NCBI RefSeq assembly: GCF_032678705.1
Contig: NZ_JAVTSS010000001.1
Coordinates: 1,426,001-1,490,000 of the forward strand
From: Pedobacter frigiditerrae
GTDB taxonomy: Bacteria > Bacteroidota > Bacteroidia > Sphingobacteriales > Sphingobacteriaceae
DNA: 64,000 bases
Direction: 5' to 3'
A program made the position numbers and the translations under genes. The notes beneath the pieces were generated by a model that was not told where the DNA came from, did not search any database, and was given only the letters and a program-made list of their open reading frames with translations. Positions 55,734 through 64,000 of the stretch are shown one piece after another; position 1 is the first letter of the stretch; every line of letters starts with the position of its first letter.

Positions 55734-58700
55734 ATGAACAAAACATTTACTCAACATGTTGTAGTGCCTAGGCATGCTTTGCGAAGTGAAAGTAAAGTCG
55801 CAGAGAAACATCACAAAAAACTTATTACTAATCTCATTTACGGCTCGGCCTTTTGTATTAAGATTTTTTTGTTTGGGATTTTAGCTCAGGCATTGATCTT
55901 GCAAACCTCATTTGCACAAACTGCAAATCAAAACGTATTAGTCAAAGGGGTGGTTTATGATGATATAGATGGCCAAACAATTCCAGGGATTACCATTATG
56001 GATAATTCTAAAAAAGTATTAGGAGTAACAAATGAAAAGGGAGCTTATTCGGTTTCTGTTCCAAAAGGTGCTTCCATTAGTTTTTCAATGATTGGTTATA
56101 CTACTATTACTAGAGTTATTTCTGATACCCAGAATAACCTTGTAATTAGAATGAAAGAAAATACTAGTCAATTGAATGAGGTTGTGGTTACTACAGCTTT
56201 AGGAATTAAACGCCAACAAAAGTCATTAGGTTTTGCTACTACGACAATTGATAGCACTCAACTTACAAACGCTGTTGCTAACAACTGGACTGATGCCTTG
56301 TCGGGAAAGGTAGCTGGTTTAAACTTGGTAAGGTCAAATGGTGGCCCGGCAGGTTCAACTAAAATTATTTTACGTGGTGAGAACAATTTAACGGGAGATA
56401 ATGAAGCTTTAATCGTTTTGGATGGTGTGGTAATTAGTAATAGTGGGGGTAGACGTTCTGCAAATGCTTCTGACGCTGTATACGGAACAGGTAGTGATAA
56501 CATGCCTGCGGATTATGGAAGTACCATTAATGATATCAATCCTGAAGATATTGAAAGTGTAACCGTGTTAAAGGGACCTGGTGCTGCTGCTCTTTACGGA
56601 CAGAGGGGCGCAAATGGTGCTGTAATTATTACCACAAAATCTGGAAGTTCTAAAAGAACTAAAAATAGTGTAAACATTAAATTTACTTCAAATGGTTCAT
56701 TTGAGGAAGTTAACCGTTGGCCAGATTTACAATACGAATATGGACAAGGATTAGATGGGGCTGCTTACTATTCTTATGGGGCAAGTGCTGATGGTGCAAG
56801 CACAAGTGGAACAAGTTCTGCTTATGGCCCAAGGTTTGATGGGCAATCTTTTTTTCAATATGACGGAACAAGGCAAGGTGTTGGATTGACAAGGACACCA
56901 TGGGTTCCTTTCAAAAATCAGATTAGAGATTTTTTTGATACTGGTTATAACATCACTAATTCGCTAAGTTTAGATGGTAAAATCGGTAAAACAAATGGTC
57001 GTATCTCTATAACCAATCAAGATAATACTTGGATTGTACCTAAATCAGGTATGGAGCGTACTTCCGTATCTTTATCTACCACAACTAAAGCTACTGAAGA
57101 TTTAACCTTTACCACCAAGTTAACCTATAATAACAGATTTAGTGATAATCTTCCTGGCAACGGATATGGTAACCAATCTATCATGTATTGGTTCATTTTT
57201 TGGCAACCAAATGCAGATTTAAATGCCATTAAAAATTATTGGGTAAATGGCCAGGAAAATAGGGCGATTAAATATCCATATAGCTCATTCCCAGAAAATC
57301 CATACGCTATTGTAAATGAATTCATCAATAGAACAAATAGAGATAACTATACTGGGAACATAGCTGCAACTTATAATTTCTCTAAAAAATTAAGTTTAAG
57401 GGTTAGTGCTTCTTTGGACTTGACTAAGGAAAAACGTGCACAAGAGCGTCCTTATGATGCAGGTACAAGGTTGCCGCAAGGTTCTTATCGTACCCAAGAT
57501 TTGCTTACATATGAGGCAAGTGGCGATTTCTTGCTAAGATATAATACTACAGTTGGTAGAGACCTTAAATTAACAGCGAGTGTTGGTGGGCAACAATTAA
57601 GAAATAAATATACTAAAAGAGACCTAAGAGCTGATGGATTAAGAATTCCTAACATCTATAGATTGGATAATAATCTTTACCCATTAATTTCTATTCCAGA
57701 TACTGCATTATATAGGTTCAATAGCTTGTTGGCTATTGCCAATTTAGAATACAAGGACTATTTATTTTTAGAGTTAAGTATTCGTAAAGATTATAACAGT
57801 GCATTGGCTACACCAACAAGAACAGATAATGTTGGTTTTTCTTATCCAGCTGCTAGTTTAGCGTTCAGTGCTTCAGATTATTGGAAACTTCCTAAAGCTA
57901 TTAGTTCTGCCAAGCTTAGATTCTCTGCTTCACAAGTAGGTAGTGGTGGTACAACCCCTTATAGAACAGCTTATAATTATCAATTAGCTGCAAATGGCAT
58001 TTATCCTGACAGTGCTTTAACTAATCCAGGGCTTTTACCAAACGTTAATTTGAAACCACTAAAAACCACGACCTTTGAATTCGGTGCTGAAATGAGCATG
58101 TTAAAAGGTAGATTAGGGTTTGATGTAGCTTATTATTTAGGACATACCAACAATCAAATCTTAACCCGTATTGTAGATAGATCTTCTGGTTTTAACAGCG
58201 CTATCGTTAATGCAGGTCAAATCAATAACTCCGGAGTGGAAGTTGCCATAAATGGAACACCAATATCTGCTAAAAAGAAAGGTGGATTTAATTGGAATAG
58301 TAATATCACTTTTGCTACAAACAAGAATAAAATTATTAGTTTGCCAGATAGTTCGATTATTATTGGAACTGGACCAATAGCAGGTGGGCAAATTGTTGCT
58401 AAAGTTGGTGGAAGTATGGGCGATTTATATGGAAGAGGATATGTTCGTTCACCAGATGGTCAGGTTGTGTATGATGCAACTACCGGTTTTGCTAAAATTA
58501 CTGATGATGTAATTTATTTGGGTAACACTACTGCAAAATATAAATTTGGTTTCCAAAATACCTTTAGTTTAGGAAACGTGAGCTTAGGCTTATTGTTCGA
58601 TGCTCAATTAGGAGGAGTAGCTCATTCACTTTTAAACTACAAAATGGTTGAACAAGGGAAACTACAAGTAACCGTTCCTGGTAGATACAATGGTATTGTG

Positions 58701-59069
58701 GGTAATGGTGTAATTAGAAATGCTGATGGTTCTTACCGTAAGAATGATGTAATTACATTTGATATTGATGAATACTATCGCTCTCATATGGGTGCTGATA
58801 ATGCTGAAGGTAGTACTTTTAAAACTGATTTCATCAAATGGAGAGAAGCTACTTTGAATTGGAAAATCACAAATAGATGGATTAAAAATACAGGCTTGTC
58901 ATCTGTAACAATAGGTGTTTATGGACGTAACCTTTTCATCTGGTCTCCATGGCCAATGTTTGATCCAGAGTTTGGAACATTGAATGGTTCTGATATTTCT
59001 AAAGGTTTTGAGATTGGTCAACTGCCGTCTACAAGAACGTTTGGATTTAATTTATCAATAGGTATTTAA
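55734..59069 (+). CDS. SusC/RagA family TonB-dependent outer membrane receptor
   Basis: The 1111-residue protein has a long basic N-terminal extension before its signal hydrophobic core (about residues 42-61, ending SFAQ), then a CarboxypepD_reg-like domain starting VLVKGVVYDD, the TonB-contact block NEVVVTTALGIKR, a plug with ALYGQRGANGAVIITTKSG and a barrel ending in FGFNLSIGI. It acts with the SusD-like protein encoded 11 bases downstream. Neighbouring phosphoesterase genes point to a phosphate-containing ligand, which is inference. Its own promoter and operator are at 55633-55678. Confidence 0.96.
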   Translation: MNKTFTQHVVVPRHALRSESKVAEKHHKKLITNLIYGSAFCIKIFLFGILAQALILQTSFAQTANQNVLVKGVVYDDIDGQTIPGITIMDNSKKVLGVTNEKGAYSVSVPKGASISFSMIGYTTITRVISDTQNNLVIRMKENTSQLNEVVVTTALGIKRQQKSLGFATTTIDSTQLTNAVANNWTDALSGKVAGLNLVRSNGGPAGSTKIILRGENNLTGDNEALIVLDGVVISNSGGRRSANASDAVYGTGSDNMPADYGSTINDINPEDIESVTVLKGPGAAALYGQRGANGAVIITTKSGSSKRTKNSVNIKFTSNGSFEEVNRWPDLQYEYGQGLDGAAYYSYGASADGASTSGTSSAYGPRFDGQSFFQYDGTRQGVGLTRTPWVPFKNQIRDFFDTGYNITNSLSLDGKIGKTNGRISITNQDNTWIVPKSGMERTSVSLSTTTKATEDLTFTTKLTYNNRFSDNLPGNGYGNQSIMYWFIFWQPNADLNAIKNYWVNGQENRAIKYPYSSFPENPYAIVNEFINRTNRDNYTGNIAATYNFSKKLSLRVSASLDLTKEKRAQERPYDAGTRLPQGSYRTQDLLTYEASGDFLLRYNTTVGRDLKLTASVGGQQLRNKYTKRDLRADGLRIPNIYRLDNNLYPLISIPDTALYRFNSLLAIANLEYKDYLFLELSIRKDYNSALATPTRTDNVGFSYPAASLAFSASDYWKLPKAISSAKLRFSASQVGSGGTTPYRTAYNYQLAANGIYPDSALTNPGLLPNVNLKPLKTTTFEFGAEMSMLKGRLGFDVAYYLGHTNNQILTRIVDRSSGFNSAIVNAGQINNSGVEVAINGTPISAKKKGGFNWNSNITFATNKNKIISLPDSSIIIGTGPIAGGQIVAKVGGSMGDLYGRGYVRSPDGQVVYDATTGFAKITDDVIYLGNTTAKYKFGFQNTFSLGNVSLGLLFDAQLGGVAHSLLNYKMVEQGKLQVTVPGRYNGIVGNGVIRNADGSYRKNDVITFDIDEYYRSHMGADNAEGSTFKTDFIKWREATLNWKITNRWIKNTGLSSVTIGVYGRNLFIWSPWPMFDPEFGTLNGSDISKGFEIGQLPSTRTFGFNLSIGI

Positions 59070-59080
59070 TTTTTTTAAGA

Positions 59081-60655
59081 ATGAAAAAGATAATATATAA
59101 AGTAATGAGTGTAATGGTGGTTGGTATCACTTTGCTTTCATCTTGTGACAAGGGATTTGAAGAAGTAAATACAGATCCCATTAACATTAGAGAGACTACA
59201 GCTAATAAACTCTTGGCTCCAGCGCTTGTAAATTCACTTGCAGCTGGAATGCTCAGAAACCGTAACTTTAATAATGAATTAATGCAAGTTACCGTGTCTA
59301 TAAGTGATGGAGATGCAACGGTATTTAGGTATGAATATAGAAGGTCAATTGCAGATTACTTATGGAATTCATGGTATGTTCAGCTTACTAATTTTAAAGA
59401 TATGTACAAGCTAGCAGGTGAGCCAGATCAAGCTAATAAATCATATCAAGGAATTTCACTGATTTGCCAAGCTTGGTTATATTCAAATTTAACTGATACT
59501 TATGGTGATGTACCATACCTTCAATCTGCTCAGGGTAAAGAAGGAATTTTAGAACCTGCATTTGATAGACAAAAAGATATATATAACGATATCTATAAAA
59601 AGTTAGAAGAAGCTAATACCTTACTAACCGCTGGCACAGCTATTACAACGGCAAGCGATCCTGTTTTTGCTGGCAACGTGGCGAGATGGAGAAAATTAGG
59701 TAATTCACTATATTTAAGATTGTTGTTAAGAACTTCTGGAAAATCTGAAGTTTCTGCTGTTAACATTGCAAAAATTAAGCAAATAGTTGAAAACCCTACA
59801 ACTTATCCTATCATGACTAGTAATGCTGAGTCTGGTGTATTAAAATGGTCTGGTGAAATTGGAACGGGAGCGTATGTTTCTCCTTTTGTAAACAACGTGA
59901 GAGCACAAGATTTTAGAGCACCTGCAATTGGAAGTTTCTTTATAGATCATTTAAGAGATTGGCAAGATCCACGAATTGATATATCTGCCTCAAGCGGTTA
60001 TCCAGCAACTGGCCAAATTAACAGATTTGGTATTGCTCAAGGATCATCTGGTTTTGTGGGTGTGCCGAGCGGTTATGCTGTTGGAGCGGGTGTAACAGTA
60101 CAGTCTTATTTCTATGCAACGGACAATACAGTATCAAGTGTTGCAATTGGAGCTAGATCTTTACAACAATCTCCATTAACAGGGATTATAATGAACTACG
60201 CAGAATTACAATTCATTTTAGCTGAGGCTGCATTAAAGGGGTGGATTACTACAGGGACTGCCGAATCATATTATAATACAGGAATAGCAAGTTCAATAAA
60301 TTATTGGGTGCCTTCATTCCCAGCTTCAGCAACTGATGCAAAAGTAATTAGTTATATCAATAATGCTGATATTGACTGGAATCCCGCACTATCAGTTGAT
60401 GGTAAAATGGAACAAATTCACTTGCAAAAATATTATGCATTATTTTTGGTAGATATGCAGCAATGGTTTGAATATCGTAGAACTGGTCACCCTGTTTTAC
60501 CTAAAGGCCCTGGTTTAAGAAATGGTGGGGTAATGCCTGCGAGGATGACATATCCTGTATATGTTGAATCGGCTAATCCAACAAACTATAAGGCAGCAGT
60601 TGCTGCGCAAGGTGCAGATGAGATTTTTACTAATGTTTGGTGGCAAAAACCTTAA
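59081..60655 (+). CDS. SusD-like outer membrane lipoprotein
   Basis: The 524-residue lipoprotein has its lipid cysteine at C22 (TLLSSCDKG), followed by FEEVNTDP, typical of the SusD-like/SusD_2 group. Helical TPR-like blocks and the aromatic C-terminal region (QQWFEYRRTGHPVLP) are visible. It is the ligand-binding lid of the SusC barrel encoded directly upstream, and a DUF5689 lipoprotein follows 27 bases later. Confidence 0.93.
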   Translation: MKKIIYKVMSVMVVGITLLSSCDKGFEEVNTDPINIRETTANKLLAPALVNSLAAGMLRNRNFNNELMQVTVSISDGDATVFRYEYRRSIADYLWNSWYVQLTNFKDMYKLAGEPDQANKSYQGISLICQAWLYSNLTDTYGDVPYLQSAQGKEGILEPAFDRQKDIYNDIYKKLEEANTLLTAGTAITTASDPVFAGNVARWRKLGNSLYLRLLLRTSGKSEVSAVNIAKIKQIVENPTTYPIMTSNAESGVLKWSGEIGTGAYVSPFVNNVRAQDFRAPAIGSFFIDHLRDWQDPRIDISASSGYPATGQINRFGIAQGSSGFVGVPSGYAVGAGVTVQSYFYATDNTVSSVAIGARSLQQSPLTGIIMNYAELQFILAEAALKGWITTGTAESYYNTGIASSINYWVPSFPASATDAKVISYINNADIDWNPALSVDGKMEQIHLQKYYALFLVDMQQWFEYRRTGHPVLPKGPGLRNGGVMPARMTYPVYVESANPTNYKAAVAAQGADEIFTNVWWQKP

Positions 60656-60682
60656 TCATATTAGATTTATAAAATTATTACG

Positions 60683-62218
60683 ATGAAAAAAATAATATTA
60701 AATAGCCTCATTTTACTTTCGATCGCTTTAGCGTGGTCTGGATGTAAAGATGATAATTATGGAAATTATCCAGGCGGAAATGTGAGCTCGTTTATTCCGA
60801 TGTTTGATTTAAGAAATCTATATAAAGGATCAGATGTAAGCTTAACTAATCCAGTTATGTTTGGTTCTGATAGCATCAGAGGGATTGTTGTTTCAGATCA
60901 CACCTCAGGTAACTTGCCCTCAGGACTATTAATCGTTCAAGATAGACTTCGTTTAGGTCAATTGAGAGGGATAGCAATTCCTGTTGGTACAGAAGCCGCT
61001 AAGTATGTGTCTGGAGATTCAGTACATGTTAAAATTGCAGGTGGTTTATTAAAAAGAGTAGATGGAATTTTACAAGTTTTAAATATTTCTGCTGGAGATG
61101 TTAAAAAGAAAGGTTCAAATAGACCGATTGCTGCAAATCGTGTGCCTAGTAGTTTTATCTTGACAGATCCAGGTAAGTATGAAAGCACATTGGTTTCCAT
61201 TGTTAAAGGAACTTATAATCCTCCATTGGCTCCAACCGATGTATTGTCTGGAGATAAGACTTTAAATGATGGTTTTGAAAATATCACACTTCATACAGAG
61301 GCAAGTGCAACTTTTGCTAATGTGAAACCACCTTTCTCTGGGAATTATACAGGTATAGTTATGCTCAAATCATCAACTGATGGAAAATTAGTTCCTCAAA
61401 TAAGATTAAGAAATGCTACTGATATCACTACTTTAAGCTCTACTGTAGATGTTCCAGAAATGGTAATAACTGGTTATATAGCTGATGTTATTGGTGGTGA
61501 TGGTAACTATGAGTATGTTCAATTTAAAGCGACAAAAAACATAGATTTTGCAGTAACTCCTTTCTCACTTGTTACAACAAATAATGCAGGAGCTTCAACT
61601 CCAGCAACCTATCCGGTTACAGGTTGGGCGCTTGGAGGTTTAAGAACTTTTAAATTTAACTTAACTTCGGGAACTGTTGCTAAAGGCGAATTCTTTTACG
61701 TAGGTGGTGCAGGTAAATTAATAAATGGCGCAAGTTCTACTAGTATGGCATCTTCTAAGTGGATAAGGTCATTTAACTATACCACAACAGATGGTGATGG
61801 ATTTGGAACTAAAAATGGAGGTATCTTTGCGAATAGTGGTAATGCATCTGGAATGGCTGTGTTTAGGGGTACAAATGTTGTAGAGTCATCTCAACCAATT
61901 GATGTGATTTGGATTGCAACTGGTGGTTTGTTGTATCAAGCTGGTCCACCTGCTTATGGTTATCGTGTTGGTAATACCGATTTATATGATGCAATTGACC
62001 CTATCACATTAAAACCTCAACCTTTTTATAGACAAGGTACAAATACAATTAGTTTTATTTATACCACTGCAGATTTGGGCTACTTCAATCAATTAGGAGG
62101 TATTTTTGATACTACATTAGGTAAATGGGTTAAAGCAAGAACACAGAAATCTTTTACCTTAACTAAAACCTCTCCTTTAAGTGCAATTGAAAATGCTGAG
62201 TCAACTGAAATAAAATAA
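60683..62218 (+). CDS. DUF5689 domain lipoprotein
   Basis: The 511-residue lipoprotein (C21, AWSGCKDD) matches the DUF5689 family: IPMFDLRNLYKG at the start, then SIRGIVVSDHTSGN and a repeated oligonucleotide-binding-like fold (IVKGTYNPPLAP, ITGYIADVIGG). DUF5689 proteins occur with SusC/SusD pairs at the cell surface and are not biochemically characterised to my knowledge. The fold suggests a ligand-binding accessory. A strong terminator lies between this gene and the phosphoesterase gene. Confidence 0.88.
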   Translation: MKKIILNSLILLSIALAWSGCKDDNYGNYPGGNVSSFIPMFDLRNLYKGSDVSLTNPVMFGSDSIRGIVVSDHTSGNLPSGLLIVQDRLRLGQLRGIAIPVGTEAAKYVSGDSVHVKIAGGLLKRVDGILQVLNISAGDVKKKGSNRPIAANRVPSSFILTDPGKYESTLVSIVKGTYNPPLAPTDVLSGDKTLNDGFENITLHTEASATFANVKPPFSGNYTGIVMLKSSTDGKLVPQIRLRNATDITTLSSTVDVPEMVITGYIADVIGGDGNYEYVQFKATKNIDFAVTPFSLVTTNNAGASTPATYPVTGWALGGLRTFKFNLTSGTVAKGEFFYVGGAGKLINGASSTSMASSKWIRSFNYTTTDGDGFGTKNGGIFANSGNASGMAVFRGTNVVESSQPIDVIWIATGGLLYQAGPPAYGYRVGNTDLYDAIDPITLKPQPFYRQGTNTISFIYTTADLGYFNQLGGIFDTTLGKWVKARTQKSFTLTKTSPLSAIENAESTEIK

Positions 62219-62243
62219 TAAGTATAAATAATTTATATATAAG

Positions 62244-62286
62244 CCCAGAACGCTCATTTTTATAATGTAATGTTCTGGGTTTTTTT
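62244..62286 (+). terminator. Rho-independent terminator between DUF5689 and phosphoesterase genes
   Basis: CCCAGAAC (62244-62251) pairs perfectly with GTTCTGGG (62272-62279), followed by seven T, 26 bases after the DUF5689 stop. The next gene starts 74 bases later on the same strand. Confidence 0.9.
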
Positions 62287-62359
62287 AAAATCATCCCATT
62301 AGGTAAGAAATTGTTTTTAACGGTTTCATTCTAAATTAAAATAGTTTCAAAAACTAAAA

Positions 62360-63763
62360 ATGAATAGAAGATCATTTATAAAAGAAGGCAGCTTATTAGC
62401 CACTACATTATTTGTTAGTTTAAAATCTTATCCATTTTCGTTATTCGATGCAGATAATAAAATCTCTGGTAGTATAACTAGTAATGGAAAAGGAGTTGCA
62501 AATGTTGTTGTTTCTGATGGTTTTAATGTTGTTAAAACTGACAAAGACGGCAATTATATCATTGAAGTTAATACGCTAGCCAAATTTGTATGGTTAAGTA
62601 CACCATCTGGTTATGAGTTTAAAACAGATAGTTATTTAGCTAAGCATTATCAAAATGCAAGTGCTAACGCTAAGTTAAATTTCGAGTTAAAAGCATTAAA
62701 ACAAAATGATAATAAACATAATTTTATCATTTGGGCAGACCCACAAGTAAAAAACAAAAAAGATGTTCAGAAAATGATGTCTGAGTCTGTGCCTGATACA
62801 AAAAAGGTTATTAAATCTTTAGGTAACGCACTAGTTCATGGTGTTTGCGTGGGCGATATAGTTTGGGATAATCACGAATTATTTGTTGATTATAACAAAG
62901 CGGTAACTGAAATGGGCATTCCATTTTTTCAGGCACTAGGTAATCATGATATGGATTATCGCATGGGTGGCGATGAAACATCTGACAAAACTTTCCAAGA
63001 GCATTACGGACCAACTTATTATTCGTTTAATAGAGGTAAAGCTCATTATGTAGTTTTAGATGATGTCAGGTACCTGGGGATTGAACGTACCTACGATGGT
63101 TTCATTTCTCAAGCTCAATTAGATTGGTTGGCTAAAGATTTACAATTTGTTCCAAAAAATGCATTAGTTATCCTTTGTGCACACATTCCAATTCATAATG
63201 CTGTTAAAAATAATGAAGATTTATATAAAGTATTAAATGGCTTTACAAATGTTCATTTTATGTCTGGCCATACACACTATAACAAAAACACTATAAAAAA
63301 TAATATATACGAGCATAATCACGGTACTGTATGCGGCGCTTGGTGGACTGGCCCTATATGTGAAGATGGTACGCCTTCAGGTTATGGTGTTTATGAAGTT
63401 AATGGAACTGACCTGAAATGGTATTATCAGCCTACTGGATTAGAAAGAACAAATCAGCTACGTATTTATGTGGATGAGTTAACAAATCAGAAAAGATTAA
63501 TTGTCAATGTTTGGAATTGGGATCCGCAATGGAAAGTAGAATATTTCCTAGATGGAAAATCGTTGGGAGAGATGGAGATACATAAAGGATTTGACCCAAT
63601 GTCGGTTACCTTATTTAAAGGCGATAAATTACCAATGGGAAGAACTTTTGCAGAACCAAAAATGACTGAACATTTATTCGTGGCACATTTTGAACCCTCT
63701 ATTAAAAAAGTAAAAGTTGTTGCAACCGATAGATTCGGTGAAAAATTTATCGCAGAAGCATAA
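62360..63763 (+). CDS. Calcineurin-like phosphoesterase with Tat-type signal
   Basis: The 467-residue protein starts MNRRSFIKEGSLL, a twin-arginine-like signal, then a beta-rich N-domain (residues about 35-110). The metallophosphoesterase core follows with the metal-binding residues D127 (WADPQV), D166 (VGDIVWD), N195-H196 (GNHD), H275 (CAHIP) and H304/H306 (GHTH). A C-terminal beta domain (about 370-467) completes the calcineurin N/C architecture of Bacteroidota. It hydrolyses phosphoesters outside the cytoplasm; substrate unknown. The GDPD gene follows after four bases. Confidence 0.92.
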   Translation: MNRRSFIKEGSLLATTLFVSLKSYPFSLFDADNKISGSITSNGKGVANVVVSDGFNVVKTDKDGNYIIEVNTLAKFVWLSTPSGYEFKTDSYLAKHYQNASANAKLNFELKALKQNDNKHNFIIWADPQVKNKKDVQKMMSESVPDTKKVIKSLGNALVHGVCVGDIVWDNHELFVDYNKAVTEMGIPFFQALGNHDMDYRMGGDETSDKTFQEHYGPTYYSFNRGKAHYVVLDDVRYLGIERTYDGFISQAQLDWLAKDLQFVPKNALVILCAHIPIHNAVKNNEDLYKVLNGFTNVHFMSGHTHYNKNTIKNNIYEHNHGTVCGAWWTGPICEDGTPSGYGVYEVNGTDLKWYYQPTGLERTNQLRIYVDELTNQKRLIVNVWNWDPQWKVEYFLDGKSLGEMEIHKGFDPMSVTLFKGDKLPMGRTFAEPKMTEHLFVAHFEPSIKKVKVVATDRFGEKFIAEA

Positions 63764-63767
63764 TATT

Positions 63768-64000
63768 ATGAAATTAAATATCTTATTCAGTTTTTTGACT
63801 GTAGCTTTAGTAAGTGGTTGTAGCCAATCAACCCATCAAAAAAATATGCAAAATGTGAGTTTCCCTTCTTTCAGTGCCGAAGCACATCGAGGTGGTAGAG
63901 GCTTAATGCCAGAAAATACAATCATCGCCATGCAAAATGCGATGACAATGGAGCGTATCACCACCTTAGAAATGGATACACATATTACTAAAGACAATAA
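63768..64000 (+). CDS. Glycerophosphodiester phosphodiesterase lipoprotein (3' truncated)
   Basis: The ATG at 63768 opens a frame that runs off the window (77 codons visible). It encodes a lipoprotein signal with C18 (ALVSGCSQS) followed by the GDPD hallmark AHRGGRGLMPENT (H40, R41, E49) and the metal-binding LEMDTHIT. GDPDs release glycerol-3-phosphate and an alcohol from glycerophosphodiesters. It lies four bases after the phosphoesterase gene and near glpD and glpK, which use its product. Confidence 0.9.
   Translation, partial: MKLNILFSFLTVALVSGCSQSTHQKNMQNVSFPSFSAEAHRGGRGLMPENTIIAMQNAMTMERITTLEMDTHITKDN

Overview
The window is A+T-rich DNA from a Bacteroidota chromosome, most likely Pedobacter or a close relative in Sphingobacteriaceae (inference). 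The evidence is two SusC/SusD outer-membrane pairs, a DUF5689 lipoprotein, tandem DUF3857/transglutaminase-like proteins, a GLPGLI-like secreted protein, -7 promoter boxes of the Bacteroidota type TAnnTTTG, and no clear Shine-Dalgarno sequences. Most of the window is housekeeping. I found no tRNA, rRNA, CRISPR array, complete insertion sequence or prophage.

Layout. 1-555: 3' part of a sterol desaturase/fatty-acid hydroxylase family gene. 650-2308: a Fic protein whose C-terminus looks like a 2H phosphoesterase, preceded by two copies of a palindrome, the second overlapping its start codon. 2560-7504: mutS, an NlpC/P60 lipoprotein and three thioredoxin-fold secreted proteins. 7548-18847: a possible 40-residue membrane ORF, two DUF3857 proteins, a DnaQ-like exonuclease, an M1-type peptidase, a secreted protein of unknown function, queG, a small tail-anchored protein, ruvB and a 3-hydroxyacyl-CoA dehydrogenase. 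19139-23831: an orphan SusC/SusD pair. 23878-26988: pdxH, a YqgE/AlgH protein, and purK-purE. 27554-32378: an unknown protein, a BaiN-type flavoprotein, a DUF433/DUF5615 toxin-antitoxin pair and a B12-type radical SAM protein. 32680-41677: an SRPBCC protein, a beta-propeller/amidohydrolase, RecQ, a UMF1-type transporter, a LutA-like protein and a GLPGLI-like protein. 41783-46131: an acyltransferase and thrS-infC-rpmI-rplT. 46584-50388: a membrane protein, a methyltransferase, a DUF2071 protein and bioF-bioD. 50512-55340: glpD-glpK-glpF divergent from a GlpR-type regulator. 55734-64000: a second SusC/SusD operon with a DUF5689 lipoprotein, a calcineurin-like phosphoesterase and the start of a glycerophosphodiester phosphodiesterase, cut by the window edge.

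Together, the last 14 kb reads as a possible scavenging unit. A SusC/SusD/DUF5689 outer-membrane system and two phosphoester-cleaving enzymes sit beside the genes that import glycerol and use glycerol and glycerol-3-phosphate. This suggests uptake and breakdown of glycerophosphodiester-type substrates, but the link is inferred from gene order. The second candidate for something new is the Fic-2H fusion with its palindromic upstream repeats.

Intergenic regions carry several families of short palindromic or dispersed repeats, one of them inside a coding sequence, and a 59-bp structured element present twice. Five genes have an exact -7 box only 4-7 bp before the start codon, which suggests leaderless or nearly leaderless transcripts.
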